Below are positions 18,527 through 26,488 of a stretch of 36,318 nucleotides of DNA, piece by piece. The stretch lies in contig JAFEHU010000040.1 of the NCBI GenBank assembly GCA_017848435.1, positions 1 through 36,318 of the forward strand, in the 5' to 3' direction. This DNA is from Burkholderiaceae bacterium. GTDB taxonomy: Bacteria; Pseudomonadota; Gammaproteobacteria; Burkholderiales; Burkholderiaceae_C. The translations under genes were made by a program, and so were the position numbers. Within the stretch, counting starts at the first letter, position 1, and every line of letters starts with the position of its first letter. The notes beneath the pieces are model-generated. The model did not search any database, was not told where the DNA came from, and saw nothing but the letters and a program-made list of their open reading frames with translations.

Positions 18527-19666
18527 ATGGCCGAGCCCCTGAAACACTTGCTCAACAGCGCGGTGCCACCCCACATCGCGGCCATGTTGCATGCCGCCTG
18601 GTCCGGTTTTGACCGTGCCGCGTTTCTGGCCGACATCGCCCCGGGCTACGAGGCGCTGGAACTGATGCAGCGTGGCCGCCGCATCGCCGACGCCATGCAC
18701 CGCCGCCTGCCAGCGGCATACCCCGAAGCGGTGGCCATCCTGGTCGCCTCGATGGGGCCCGCCATGGGGCTGGATGCGGCCGGCGAACCGGTGGCCAGTG
18801 GCAGTGGCCACAGCGCTTTTGTGTACCTGCCCCATAGCCTATTCATTGCCGGGCATGGGCTGGCGCACTTTGAGGCGTCAATGCACGCACAACATGCCCT
18901 GACCCAGCGCTTCACCGCCGAGTTCAGCATCCGGCCCTACCTGGAACACCACGCACAGGCCACGCTGAACCGCCTGATGGCCTGGACCGACGACCCCAGC
19001 GCCCATGTGCGCCGGCTGGCAAGCGAGGGCAGCCGCCCGCGCCTGCCCTGGGCGCCCCGGCTGCGCCCCTTCATGCAGGACCCGCGACCGCTGTTGCCGC
19101 TGCTGGAGCGCCTGAAAGACGACCCCTCGTCCTATGTGCGGCGGTCGGTGGCCAACCACCTCAACGACATCGGCAAAGACCACCCCGGCATCCTCACAGG
19201 CATCGCCCGCCAGTGGCTGGTGGACGCGCCCGAGCCACGCCAGCGGCTGGTCCGCCATGCCTTGCGCTTTGCGGTCAAGCGTGGCGACGCGGACGCCCTC
19301 GCCGCGTTGGGTATGGGCCATGCCGTCGCGCTCGATGTGCGGCAGGTGGCCATCACACCGGCACAACCCAGAATCGGGACCGCCGTGACCATCGCGTTCG
19401 ACCTGCACAACCCGAAGGCCGCCACGCAGCAGGTGCTGGCCGACCTGCGGGTGCATTACGTCAAGGCCGGCGGCGGCACCGGCGCCAAGGTGTTCAAGCT
19501 CAAGACCGTGGCATTGCCCGGTGGTTCCACCCACCGGCTCAGCAAGCGGTTGTCGCTGGCCCAAATGACCACCCGTGTGCATTACCCCGGCGCGCACCGG
19601 CTGGAACTGATGCTGAACGGCCAGGCCCATGCGCTCGGCCAGTTCGACCTGCGCCCTGAACTCTGA
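18527..19666 (+). CDS. AlkC-type DNA glycosylase (HEAT-like repeats plus Ig-like domain)
   Basis: The 379-aa protein has helical HEAT-like repeats in residues about 60-270, with the family hallmark DDPSSYVRRSVANHLNDIGK (198-217) and a preceding DDPSAHVRRLASEGSRPRLP repeat. A beta-rich C-terminal part (about 275-379, from VRQVAITPAQPRIG) fits the Ig-like domain of the AlkC subgroup described for Pseudomonas. AlkC enzymes excise N3-methyladenine and 3-methylcytosine from alkylated DNA without flipping the base. The gene sits 13 bp after the carboxyltransferase and 32 bp before an acyl-CoA dehydrogenase, splitting a metabolic operon. The start at 18527 was chosen because longer readings overlap the previous gene. 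Assignment is from remembered family motifs. Confidence 0.85.
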   Translation: MAEPLKHLLNSAVPPHIAAMLHAAWSGFDRAAFLADIAPGYEALELMQRGRRIADAMHRRLPAAYPEAVAILVASMGPAMGLDAAGEPVASGSGHSAFVYLPHSLFIAGHGLAHFEASMHAQHALTQRFTAEFSIRPYLEHHAQATLNRLMAWTDDPSAHVRRLASEGSRPRLPWAPRLRPFMQDPRPLLPLLERLKDDPSSYVRRSVANHLNDIGKDHPGILTGIARQWLVDAPEPRQRLVRHALRFAVKRGDADALAALGMGHAVALDVRQVAITPAQPRIGTAVTIAFDLHNPKAATQQVLADLRVHYVKAGGGTGAKVFKLKTVALPGGSTHRLSKRLSLAQMTTRVHYPGAHRLELMLNGQAHALGQFDLRPEL

Positions 19667-19698
19667 TCTCCACGGCCCCACCACCCAGGCAGACACCC

Positions 19699-20868
19699 AT
19701 GAACCTGACCCACGAACACCTCGAAATCCAGAAAACCCTCAAGCGTTTCATCGACGCCGAAATCAACCCACATGTGGACGAATGGGAGGCTGCCGAAATC
19801 TTCCCGGCGCACGAAGTTTTCAAGAAGCTCGGCAACCTGGGACTGCTGGGCCTGACCAAACCCGAAGCCTATGGCGGCGCGGGGCTGGACTACTCCTACG
19901 GCATGGCGATGGCCGAGGCCCTGGGCCACATCGACTGCGGCGGCGTGCCGATGGCGATCGGTGTGCAGACCGACATGTGCACACCGGCACTCGCCCGTTT
20001 TGGCAGCGAGGCGCTGAAGCACGAATTCCTGGTGCCCGCGATCGCCGGGGACACCGTGGGTTGCATTGGGGTGAGCGAACCGGGCGCTGGCAGCGACGTG
20101 GCGTCCATCAAAAGCCACGCCCGCAAAGACGGCGACGACTACGTGATCACCGGCCAGAAGATGTGGATCACCAACAGCCTGCAGGCCGACTGGATGTGCA
20201 TGCTGGTCAACACCGGTGAAGGTGGCGGGCACAAGAACAAGAGCCTGGTGGTCGTGCCGATGCGGGAGAACGGCAAGTTGCTGCCCGGCATCACCGTGGC
20301 GCAGAAAATCCGCAAGATCGGCATGCACGCCAGCGACACCGGGCTGATCTATTTCGACGAGGTACGGGTGCCACAGCGTTACCGTATCGGTGCCGAAGGC
20401 CAGGGCTTCATCTACCAGATGCAGCAGTTCCAGGAAGAGCGGCTGTGGTGTGCCGCGAGCTGCCTGCAGTCGCTGAGCAACTGCGTTGAATGGACGGTGG
20501 ACTGGGCGCAGCAGCGCAAGCTGTTTGGCGCGGCGCTGGCCGACCAGCAGTGGGTGCAGTTCAAGCTGGCCGAGATGAAGACCGAGGTGGAAAGCCTGCG
20601 TGCGCTGACCTACCGTGCCTGCGACCTGTATGTGCAGGGGCAGGACGTGACCGAACTGGCCTCCATGGCCAAGCTGAAAGCCGGCCGGCTGAACCGGCTG
20701 GTGCCCGACACCTGTTTGCAGTTCTGGGGCGGCATGGGCTACACGCTGGAAAACAAGGTGGCGCGCATGTTCCGCGACGGCCGCCTCGCATCCATTGGCG
20801 GCGGCGCCGACGAGGTGATGATGGGCATCATCGCCAAGATCATGGGCATTGCCAAGCGCCCACAATGA
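19699..20868 (+). CDS. Acyl-CoA dehydrogenase (citronellyl/isovaleryl/long-chain type)
   Basis: The 389-aa flavoprotein has IGVSEPGAGSDVASIKSHA and GQKMWITNSLQADW for FAD and substrate, QRKLFGAAL and FWGGMGYTLENKVARMFRD. The usual C-terminal YEG catalytic motif reads SIGGGADEVMMG, so the base cannot be there; Glu247 in FQEERLWCAA stands where isovaleryl- and long-chain acyl-CoA dehydrogenases keep their catalytic Glu (LDLERL in human IVD). This points to branched or bulky acyl-CoAs, and the GGGADEVM tail is what I recall from AtuD. Its TGA overlaps the ATG of the carboxylase alpha gene, supporting one shared pathway. Confidence 0.92.
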   Translation: MNLTHEHLEIQKTLKRFIDAEINPHVDEWEAAEIFPAHEVFKKLGNLGLLGLTKPEAYGGAGLDYSYGMAMAEALGHIDCGGVPMAIGVQTDMCTPALARFGSEALKHEFLVPAIAGDTVGCIGVSEPGAGSDVASIKSHARKDGDDYVITGQKMWITNSLQADWMCMLVNTGEGGGHKNKSLVVVPMRENGKLLPGITVAQKIRKIGMHASDTGLIYFDEVRVPQRYRIGAEGQGFIYQMQQFQEERLWCAASCLQSLSNCVEWTVDWAQQRKLFGAALADQQWVQFKLAEMKTEVESLRALTYRACDLYVQGQDVTELASMAKLKAGRLNRLVPDTCLQFWGGMGYTLENKVARMFRDGRLASIGGGADEVMMGIIAKIMGIAKRPQ

Positions 20869-22793
20869 AGCGCTTGCTGATCGCCAACCGGGGCGAGATC
20901 GCCCGCCGAGTGGTCCGCACCGCGCACCGCATGGGCATGGAGACGGTGGCCGTGTATTCCGACGCCGATGCCAACGCGCTGCATGTGCGCGAAGCCGCCG
21001 TGGCGGTGGCCCTTGGCGGCGCAGCGTCTGCCGACAGCTACCTGCGCACCGACAAGCTGCTGGCTGCCGCCAAAGCCACGGGTGCCGATGCCGTGCATCC
21101 CGGCTACGGTTTTCTCAGTGAGAACGCGGGGTTTGCCCAGGCGGTGATCGACGCTGGCCTGACCTGGGTCGGTCCGCCACCGTCGGCCATCCAGGCGTTG
21201 GGCAGCAAGTCGGGTGCCAAGGCCTTGGCGCAAAGGCAGGGCGTGCCTTGCCTGCCCGGCTATTTCGGCGCCGACCAGAGCGATGCCCGTTTTGCCGTGG
21301 AAGCCGAGCGCATTGGCTACCCGGTGATGGTGAAGGCCGTGGCCGGTGGCGGTGGCAGGGGCATGCGTTTGGTGGCAGCGCCCGACCAACTCGCCGCCGC
21401 ACTGCACAGCGCACGTTCAGAGGCGTGCAGCAGCTTTGGCAGCGGTGAGTTGCTGGTGGAGCGGGCGCTGCTGGCGCCGCGCCATGTGGAGGTGCAGGTG
21501 TTTGCCGATGCGCTGGGCCACTGCATCCACCTGGGGGAGCGCGACTGTTCGGTGCAGCGCCGGCACCAGAAAATCATCGAGGAGTCGCCCAGCCCGGCGG
21601 TCAGTCCGGCGCTGCGTGAGCGCATGGGCCGCTGCGCAGTGGACCTGGCGCAGGCGGCGGGCTATGTGGGCGCAGGGACGGTGGAGTTCCTGCTCCAGGG
21701 CGACGCGTTCTACCTCATGGAGATGAACACCCGCCTGCAGGTGGAGCACCCGGTGACCGAAGCGGTGACTGGCCTGGACCTGGTTGAATGGCAGTTGCGC
21801 GTGGCACGCGGCGAACCCTTGCCACTGGCACAGGCCCAGGTGGCGTTCAGTGGTCACGCGATCGAAGTGCGGCTGTGCGCCGAAGACGCGCAGTTCACGC
21901 CCCACGCTGGCACGGTGCAGCGTTTTGTGGCGCCACCCGGTGTGCGGAGCGACCACGCCTTGCACGACGGGTGTGTGGTCTCGCCGCACTACGACGCGAT
22001 GCTGGGCAAACTGATTGCGCACGGCCCGACGCGGCAAGCGGCCATCGACCAACTGGATGTGGCTCTGGGCCAGACGGTGGTGCTGGGCCTGCCCACCAAC
22101 CGCGGCTTTTTGCGGGCCTGCCTGCGGCATGCCGAATTTGTGGCGGGCCAGGCGCTGATCCCGTTTCTGGCCAGCGAAGGCGATGCCTTGCGCCACACGT
22201 TGAGCCAGCAGGAGACGCAGGTGCGGGTGGCCGCTGCGGTGGCGGTGCATTTTGCCGCCAGTGGCGGCGCCGCGCAGGCGCTGCCACTGCCGTTCGCGAA
22301 GCCGCTGCGGTGGCGCCACCGTGGCGACGTCCTCACGCTCACGCTGCATGAAACGGGGCAGGGCGCGCTGAACGTCACCGTGGGGGACACGGTGCACACC
22401 GCCCATTGCCAGCGCACCGCGCCCGGCGCGTGCGACGTGCGGGTGGACGGCGTGCTGCATGCCGTGCAGGCCACCTTGGGCGCCGACCAGCGTTGGCATG
22501 TGCAGGTGGGGGGCACCGACCTGTGGCTCGAAGACGCCACCTGGCAGGCGGCGTCAGGCCAGCACAGCGCTGGCGCTGCGGCCGAACTGCGCGCGCCGTT
22601 CAACGGCAAGGTGATCGCGGTGCATGTGCAGGCGGGTGCCGCGGTACAACGTGGCGACACCGTGTTGGTCATCGAATCCATGAAGCTGGAACATGCCATG
22701 GCCGCGCCGCGCGACGGGCGCATCGCGTCGGTGGCGGTGGGAACAGGCCAGCAGGTGGTGCCAGGCCAGGTGTTGTTGAGGTTGGACGCATGA
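20865..22793 (+). CDS. Acyl-CoA carboxylase alpha subunit (biotin carboxylase + BCCP)
   Basis: This subunit carboxylates biotin with ATP and bicarbonate and carries it to the beta subunit. The 642-aa protein starts KRLLIANRGEIARRV, has the ATP-grasp loop KAVAGGGGRGMRLV, HIGERDCSVQRRHQK-type segment (here HLGERDCSVQRRHQK), EMNTRLQVEHPVTE for catalysis, and ends in a biotinyl domain with ESMKLEHAM; Lys607 is the biotin site. Size and order match LiuD/AtuF/MccA. Translation is coupled at both ends (ATGA at 20865 and 22790). It pairs with the carboxyltransferase at 16885, from which it is separated by the AlkC and dehydrogenase genes. Confidence 0.95.
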   Translation: MKRLLIANRGEIARRVVRTAHRMGMETVAVYSDADANALHVREAAVAVALGGAASADSYLRTDKLLAAAKATGADAVHPGYGFLSENAGFAQAVIDAGLTWVGPPPSAIQALGSKSGAKALAQRQGVPCLPGYFGADQSDARFAVEAERIGYPVMVKAVAGGGGRGMRLVAAPDQLAAALHSARSEACSSFGSGELLVERALLAPRHVEVQVFADALGHCIHLGERDCSVQRRHQKIIEESPSPAVSPALRERMGRCAVDLAQAAGYVGAGTVEFLLQGDAFYLMEMNTRLQVEHPVTEAVTGLDLVEWQLRVARGEPLPLAQAQVAFSGHAIEVRLCAEDAQFTPHAGTVQRFVAPPGVRSDHALHDGCVVSPHYDAMLGKLIAHGPTRQAAIDQLDVALGQTVVLGLPTNRGFLRACLRHAEFVAGQALIPFLASEGDALRHTLSQQETQVRVAAAVAVHFAASGGAAQALPLPFAKPLRWRHRGDVLTLTLHETGQGALNVTVGDTVHTAHCQRTAPGACDVRVDGVLHAVQATLGADQRWHVQVGGTDLWLEDATWQAASGQHSAGAAAELRAPFNGKVIAVHVQAGAAVQRGDTVLVIESMKLEHAMAAPRDGRIASVAVGTGQQVVPGQVLLRLDA

Positions 22794-23941
22794 GCACATT
22801 GCCCGAAGAAGCCGCCGCGCTGGCCGACATGGTTCAGCGTTTCGCCACCCGCGACATTGCACCGCATGTGGCGCAGTGGGACGAGGCGGGAGAATTCCCG
22901 CGCCCACTCTATGCGCAAGCAGCCAGCCTCGGCCTGCTGGGTTTGGGGTATCCCGAGCACCTGGGCGGCACGCCCGCCACCTGGCGCATGCGCAACGCCA
23001 TGACGCAGGCGTTCTGCCGCCATGGCGCCAGTGGTGGTGTGTTCGCCAGCCTGTTCTCGCACAACATTGGTTTGCCGCCGGTGCTGAACCACGGCAGCGA
23101 GGCGTTGCAGCAAGAGGTGATTCCACCGGTGCTGCGCGGCGAGCAGATTGCCGCGCTCGGCATCACCGAACCCGGTGGCGGCTCCGACGTGGCCGCGCTG
23201 CGCACCACCGCGCGCCGCGATGGGGGCGAATGGGTGATTGACGGCGAGAAGGTGTTCATCACCTCCGGCCTGCGTGCCGACTGGATCACCTTGGCGGTGC
23301 GCACCGGTGAGTCCGGCAGTAAAGGCTCCGGCGGTATTTCGATGGTCGTGGTGCCCGGCGACGCCAAAGGCCTGTCGCGCAGCCCGCTGCAGAAAATGGG
23401 CTGGTGGTGTTCCGACACCGCGCACCTGCGCTTTGACAGCCTGCGGGTTCCCGCCCGCTACCTGCTGGGCGACGAGGGCGGTGGCTTCAAGATCATCATG
23501 GGCAACTTCAACGGCGAGCGTCTGGCCATCGCCGTGGCGGCCTTGGGTTTTGCCCAGGCCTGTTACGACGAGGCACTCGACTGGGCGCGCCAGCGCAAGA
23601 CCTTTGGCGCTGCGCTGGTGAACCACCAGGTGGTGCGCCACAAGCTGGTGGACATGCAGATGCGCATGGCCTCCACCCAGGTCTGGTGCGATGCGCTGGC
23701 CGACCGTGCCGATGCCGGCGACCAGTCCCCCGACTGGGTGGCCGCCGTCTGCATGTTGAAAAACCACGCCACCCAGACGATGCAGTTCTGTGCCGACCAG
23801 GCGGTGCAAATCCTCGGTGGCATGGGCTACATGCGTGGTACCCGCGCCGAACGCATGTACCGCGAGGTGAAGGTGCTGATGGTCGGTGGCGGCTCTGAAG
23901 AAATCATGAAAGAGCTGGCGGCCAAACAGCTCGGCATATAG
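22790..23941 (+). CDS. Acyl-CoA dehydrogenase (LCAD/IVD-like)
   Basis: The 383-aa flavoprotein has LGITEPGGGSDVAALRTTA, GEKVFITSGLRADW, QRKTFGAALVNHQ and ILGGMGYMRGTRAERMYRE. As in its neighbour at 19699, the C-terminal motif is glycine (MVGGGSEEIMKELAAKQLG, like long-chain acyl-CoA dehydrogenase), and Glu243 in NFNGERLAIA is the likely catalytic base. The two proteins differ enough to act on different intermediates, for instance before and after carboxylation. It overlaps the alpha subunit stop by ATGA and is 9 bp from the thioesterase gene. Confidence 0.92.
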   Translation: MSTLPEEAAALADMVQRFATRDIAPHVAQWDEAGEFPRPLYAQAASLGLLGLGYPEHLGGTPATWRMRNAMTQAFCRHGASGGVFASLFSHNIGLPPVLNHGSEALQQEVIPPVLRGEQIAALGITEPGGGSDVAALRTTARRDGGEWVIDGEKVFITSGLRADWITLAVRTGESGSKGSGGISMVVVPGDAKGLSRSPLQKMGWWCSDTAHLRFDSLRVPARYLLGDEGGGFKIIMGNFNGERLAIAVAALGFAQACYDEALDWARQRKTFGAALVNHQVVRHKLVDMQMRMASTQVWCDALADRADAGDQSPDWVAAVCMLKNHATQTMQFCADQAVQILGGMGYMRGTRAERMYREVKVLMVGGGSEEIMKELAAKQLGI

Positions 23942-23950
23942 ACGGACACC

Positions 23951-24442
23951 ATGAGCAAAAAAACAGACACAGCCACCACTGCCGTCCAGTTCGAGCCCGA
24001 ACTGCTGGCCATCCTGACGCACATGTTTGACGAACGGATCGCGTTCAACAAGCTGATCGGCCTCAAGTTGGGAAGCTTCCGGCCAGAGCGCGTGACGGCC
24101 ACCGTCCAGATGAAGCCCGAACTGGTTGGCAACTTCACCCACCACCGCATGCACGGCGGCGTGACCAGCGCTTGCCTGGACGCGGTCGGTGGGTTTGCCG
24201 TGATGGCGGCGGTCTTTGCCCGGCACATGGACGAACCCATGGGCAAGCGGCTGGAGCGTTTCGGCAAGCTCGGCACCATTGACTTGCGCATCGACTACCT
24301 GCGGCCGGTGCAGGGTGAGCATTTCGAGATCTCGGCCGAGGTGCTGCGCCTTGGTTCCCGGGTGGCGAACACCCGCATGGAGTTCCGCAGTGCCGACGGC
24401 AAGCTGCTGTCCACCGGGGCCGCTGCCTACATTGTTTCCTGA
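23951..24442 (+). CDS. Hot-dog thioesterase (PaaI/YigI-like)
   Basis: The 163-aa single hot-dog protein has GNFTHHRMHGGVTSACLDAVGG, where the HGG turn plus the following small-residue helix with Asp is the thioesterase signature of PaaI-like proteins, and a strand RIDYLRPVQGEHFEISAEVL. The N-terminal 25 residues are polar and extra to the fold. It is likely to hydrolyse an acyl-CoA of the pathway, giving a free acid. This could feed the downstream beta-keto acid cleavage enzyme (inference). It is 13 bp from that gene. Confidence 0.85.
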   Translation: MSKKTDTATTAVQFEPELLAILTHMFDERIAFNKLIGLKLGSFRPERVTATVQMKPELVGNFTHHRMHGGVTSACLDAVGGFAVMAAVFARHMDEPMGKRLERFGKLGTIDLRIDYLRPVQGEHFEISAEVLRLGSRVANTRMEFRSADGKLLSTGAAAYIVS

Positions 24443-24455
24443 GAAGGGAGAAGCC

Positions 24456-25331
24456 ATGACCGACAAAGCCATCATCACCTGCTCCATCACCGGCGTGTTG
24501 ACCGACCCGGGCCAGCACCACGTGCCCGTGACACCCGAGCAACTGGCGCAGGAGGCGCGCCGGGCTTATGACGCCGGTGCCTCGGTGGTGCATGTGCATT
24601 TCCGCAACCAGACGCCCGGAAAAGGGCATTTGCCATCGTGGGACCCGGCCGTGGCACTGGCCTGCACCGAGGCGATGCGGGCGGCCTGCCCCGACCTGAT
24701 CATCAACCAGACCACTGGCGTGGTGGGGCCCGACTACCAGGGGCCGCTGGATTGCCTGCGCGCCACCCGGCCCGAGATGGCCGCCTGCAACGCGGGCTCG
24801 CTGAACTACCTGAAGGTGCGCAGCAATGGCCAATGGGCCTGGCCGCCGATGATGTTCGACAACCCGCCGGCCAAGGTGCAGGACTTCATCGATGTGATGA
24901 ACGAGACCAACACCTTGCCCGAGTTCGAGTGCTTTGATGTGGGCATCGTGCGCTGTGTGGAGATGTACGTGCAGACCGGCATGTACACCGGCCCGCTGGA
25001 GTACAACTTCGTGATGGGGGTGGAGTCCGGCATGCCGGCCGACCCCGACCTGTTGCCGATTTTGCTGAAGCTCAAGATCAAGGACGCCAACTGGCAGACC
25101 ACGGTGATTGGCCGTGCCGAGATCTGGCCGGTGCACCGCCGCACGGCCGAACTCGGCGGCCACTTGCGCAGCGGGCTGGAAGACACCTTTTACCTGCCCG
25201 ATGGCACGAAGGTGGGTTCTAACGCACCGCTGATCGAGACGCTGGCGGCTTATGCCCGCGAAGCGGGCCGCGAGGTGGCCAGTCCGGCCGAAGCCAGGCA
25301 GATGCTGGGTCTGGCAAGCGCAGTGGTCTGA
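24456..25331 (+). CDS. Beta-keto acid cleavage enzyme (BKACE, Kce/DUF849 family)
   Basis: BKACE enzymes condense a beta-keto acid with acetyl-CoA and split it into acetoacetate and a new acyl-CoA, with a metal in a TIM barrel. The 291-aa protein opens IITCSITGVLTD, has the metal pair in VVHVHFR (His46, His48), NQTTGVVG, and Glu242 in SGLEDTFYLPDG at the site of the third ligand/catalytic acid (Glu230 in Kce). A good ribosome-binding site (GAAGGGAGAAG) precedes the ATG. Kce itself works in lysine fermentation, but most family members have other substrates. Here the preceding carboxylase and thioesterase genes suggest a terpenoid- or branched-chain-derived keto acid. It is the operon's last gene, converging on DUF2855 with a 29-bp gap. 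Confidence 0.9.
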   Translation: MTDKAIITCSITGVLTDPGQHHVPVTPEQLAQEARRAYDAGASVVHVHFRNQTPGKGHLPSWDPAVALACTEAMRAACPDLIINQTTGVVGPDYQGPLDCLRATRPEMAACNAGSLNYLKVRSNGQWAWPPMMFDNPPAKVQDFIDVMNETNTLPEFECFDVGIVRCVEMYVQTGMYTGPLEYNFVMGVESGMPADPDLLPILLKLKIKDANWQTTVIGRAEIWPVHRRTAELGGHLRSGLEDTFYLPDGTKVGSNAPLIETLAAYAREAGREVASPAEARQMLGLASAVV

Positions 25332-25360
25332 CGCCACGCGCGGGCGACTGGCTCAGCGGG

Positions 25361-26488
25361 TCACAGGGCCATCACGTGGCCTTGGCGGGCATCTCCGCGC
25401 CCTTCCAGCACCAGCCGGTGCGCGGCCGCCACCGCGTCGGGCCCGAGGTGGGTTTGCACTTGCACCCAAGGCGTCTCGGCCTGGCTCACCTGCTGGACGA
25501 AACCGTGCCAGGCCGTGACCAGCCGCTCGACAAAGCCGGCGGACCCCCAGTCGCGTTGGCGTTGTTTGGCCTGGGCCGGCGCAAAGAACAGCACCGGCTT
25601 CGGGCCAGGCAGATCTCGCCCACCCGCCAGTTCGCCCACATGCGTGCCGCCCACCGCGCAGCTGTGCGCCAGTTGGGTGAAGTGGCGGTGGATGTGGAGC
25701 CGAAGCGGCCCGCTGCCAGCAAAGTCCACGTACACACACGGCGTGTCAGGGGCCATGGCGTCGAGCGCATCGTAGGTGACGACGCGGCTGTAAACCCCCA
25801 GGCTTTCGCAAAACGCCACGTTGCCCGGCGAGGTCAACCCCACCACCTCGACCTCGGGCCGGCGGGCCAACATCGAGGCGGTGGCGAAGGCGGTTTTGCT
25901 GCTCGCCGAAGAGAGCAGCACCACGCCCTTTGTTTGGCCTTGTGCGGTGCCGAAGAACTGGTGGTCTGCCAGAAAGTCGTCAATCAGCCAGGCGGTGAGG
26001 AACAGCGGCCGCAGCAGCGCCTCCAGCCCTTCCTGGTCTGCGGTGTGAAGCGGGTCTACCGCACAGCGCAGGTACTGGTTGTAGACCGGGTGCAGGTGAG
26101 TCCGGTGCTCGGTCCCGTCGTAGAAGCCCTGGGGCGATTCGCGCACCGGCTGCAACACCGCGTGCGAGGCCATGGGCCAGTAGCCGTAGAGGCGCTCACC
26201 CGCGCTCACACCCGCGCAGCGCGTTTCCACCACCACACCAAACCCCCACACCGGAACGATGCCCCAGGGTGAGCTGGCCGCGCCTGCATCGGGTTCTTCG
26301 GGTACCGGGAAGAATTGCCAATAGTGCATCGCATCGCCGAAGGCGGCGTAGGTGATGTTGTTGGCGGTGTAGGCGAACTGAACCACCCGAACCCTGACCT
26401 GTCCTTCGGCCAAAGGGGTGTCTGGCAGGCTCACACAGCGTGTGTCGTGCAGCCGCGTTTTGTGTACCTGGAATTGGGTCGTGGTCAT
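25361..26488 (-). CDS. DUF2855 family protein
   Basis: A 375-aa protein of the DUF2855 family, function unknown. Visible landmarks are VQFAYTANNITYAAFGDAM near residue 40, VPVWGFGVVVETRCAGVSAGERLYGYWPM at about 80-110, VLLSSASSKTAFATASML (a Rossmann-like turn) near 200 and VYVDFAGSGPLRLHIHRHF near 270. The layout recalls medium-chain dehydrogenases without their zinc ligands, so a nucleotide-dependent reductase is possible. Its ATG overlaps the stop of the flavoprotein gene (26485-26488), so the two are translated together and probably act on one substrate. Confidence 0.8.
   Translation of the reverse strand: MTTTQFQVHKTRLHDTRCVSLPDTPLAEGQVRVRVVQFAYTANNITYAAFGDAMHYWQFFPVPEEPDAGAASSPWGIVPVWGFGVVVETRCAGVSAGERLYGYWPMASHAVLQPVRESPQGFYDGTEHRTHLHPVYNQYLRCAVDPLHTADQEGLEALLRPLFLTAWLIDDFLADHQFFGTAQGQTKGVVLLSSASSKTAFATASMLARRPEVEVVGLTSPGNVAFCESLGVYSRVVTYDALDAMAPDTPCVYVDFAGSGPLRLHIHRHFTQLAHSCAVGGTHVGELAGGRDLPGPKPVLFFAPAQAKQRQRDWGSAGFVERLVTAWHGFVQQVSQAETPWVQVQTHLGPDAVAAAHRLVLEGRGDARQGHVMAL

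Noticed and set aside
15327-24442. Direct naming of the second operon as atu (geranyl-CoA) or liu (leucine)
   Set aside because: No isohexenylglutaconyl-CoA hydratase, methylglutaconyl-CoA hydratase or HMG-CoA lyase is present, and substrate-deciding residues could not be judged, so gene symbols were withheld.
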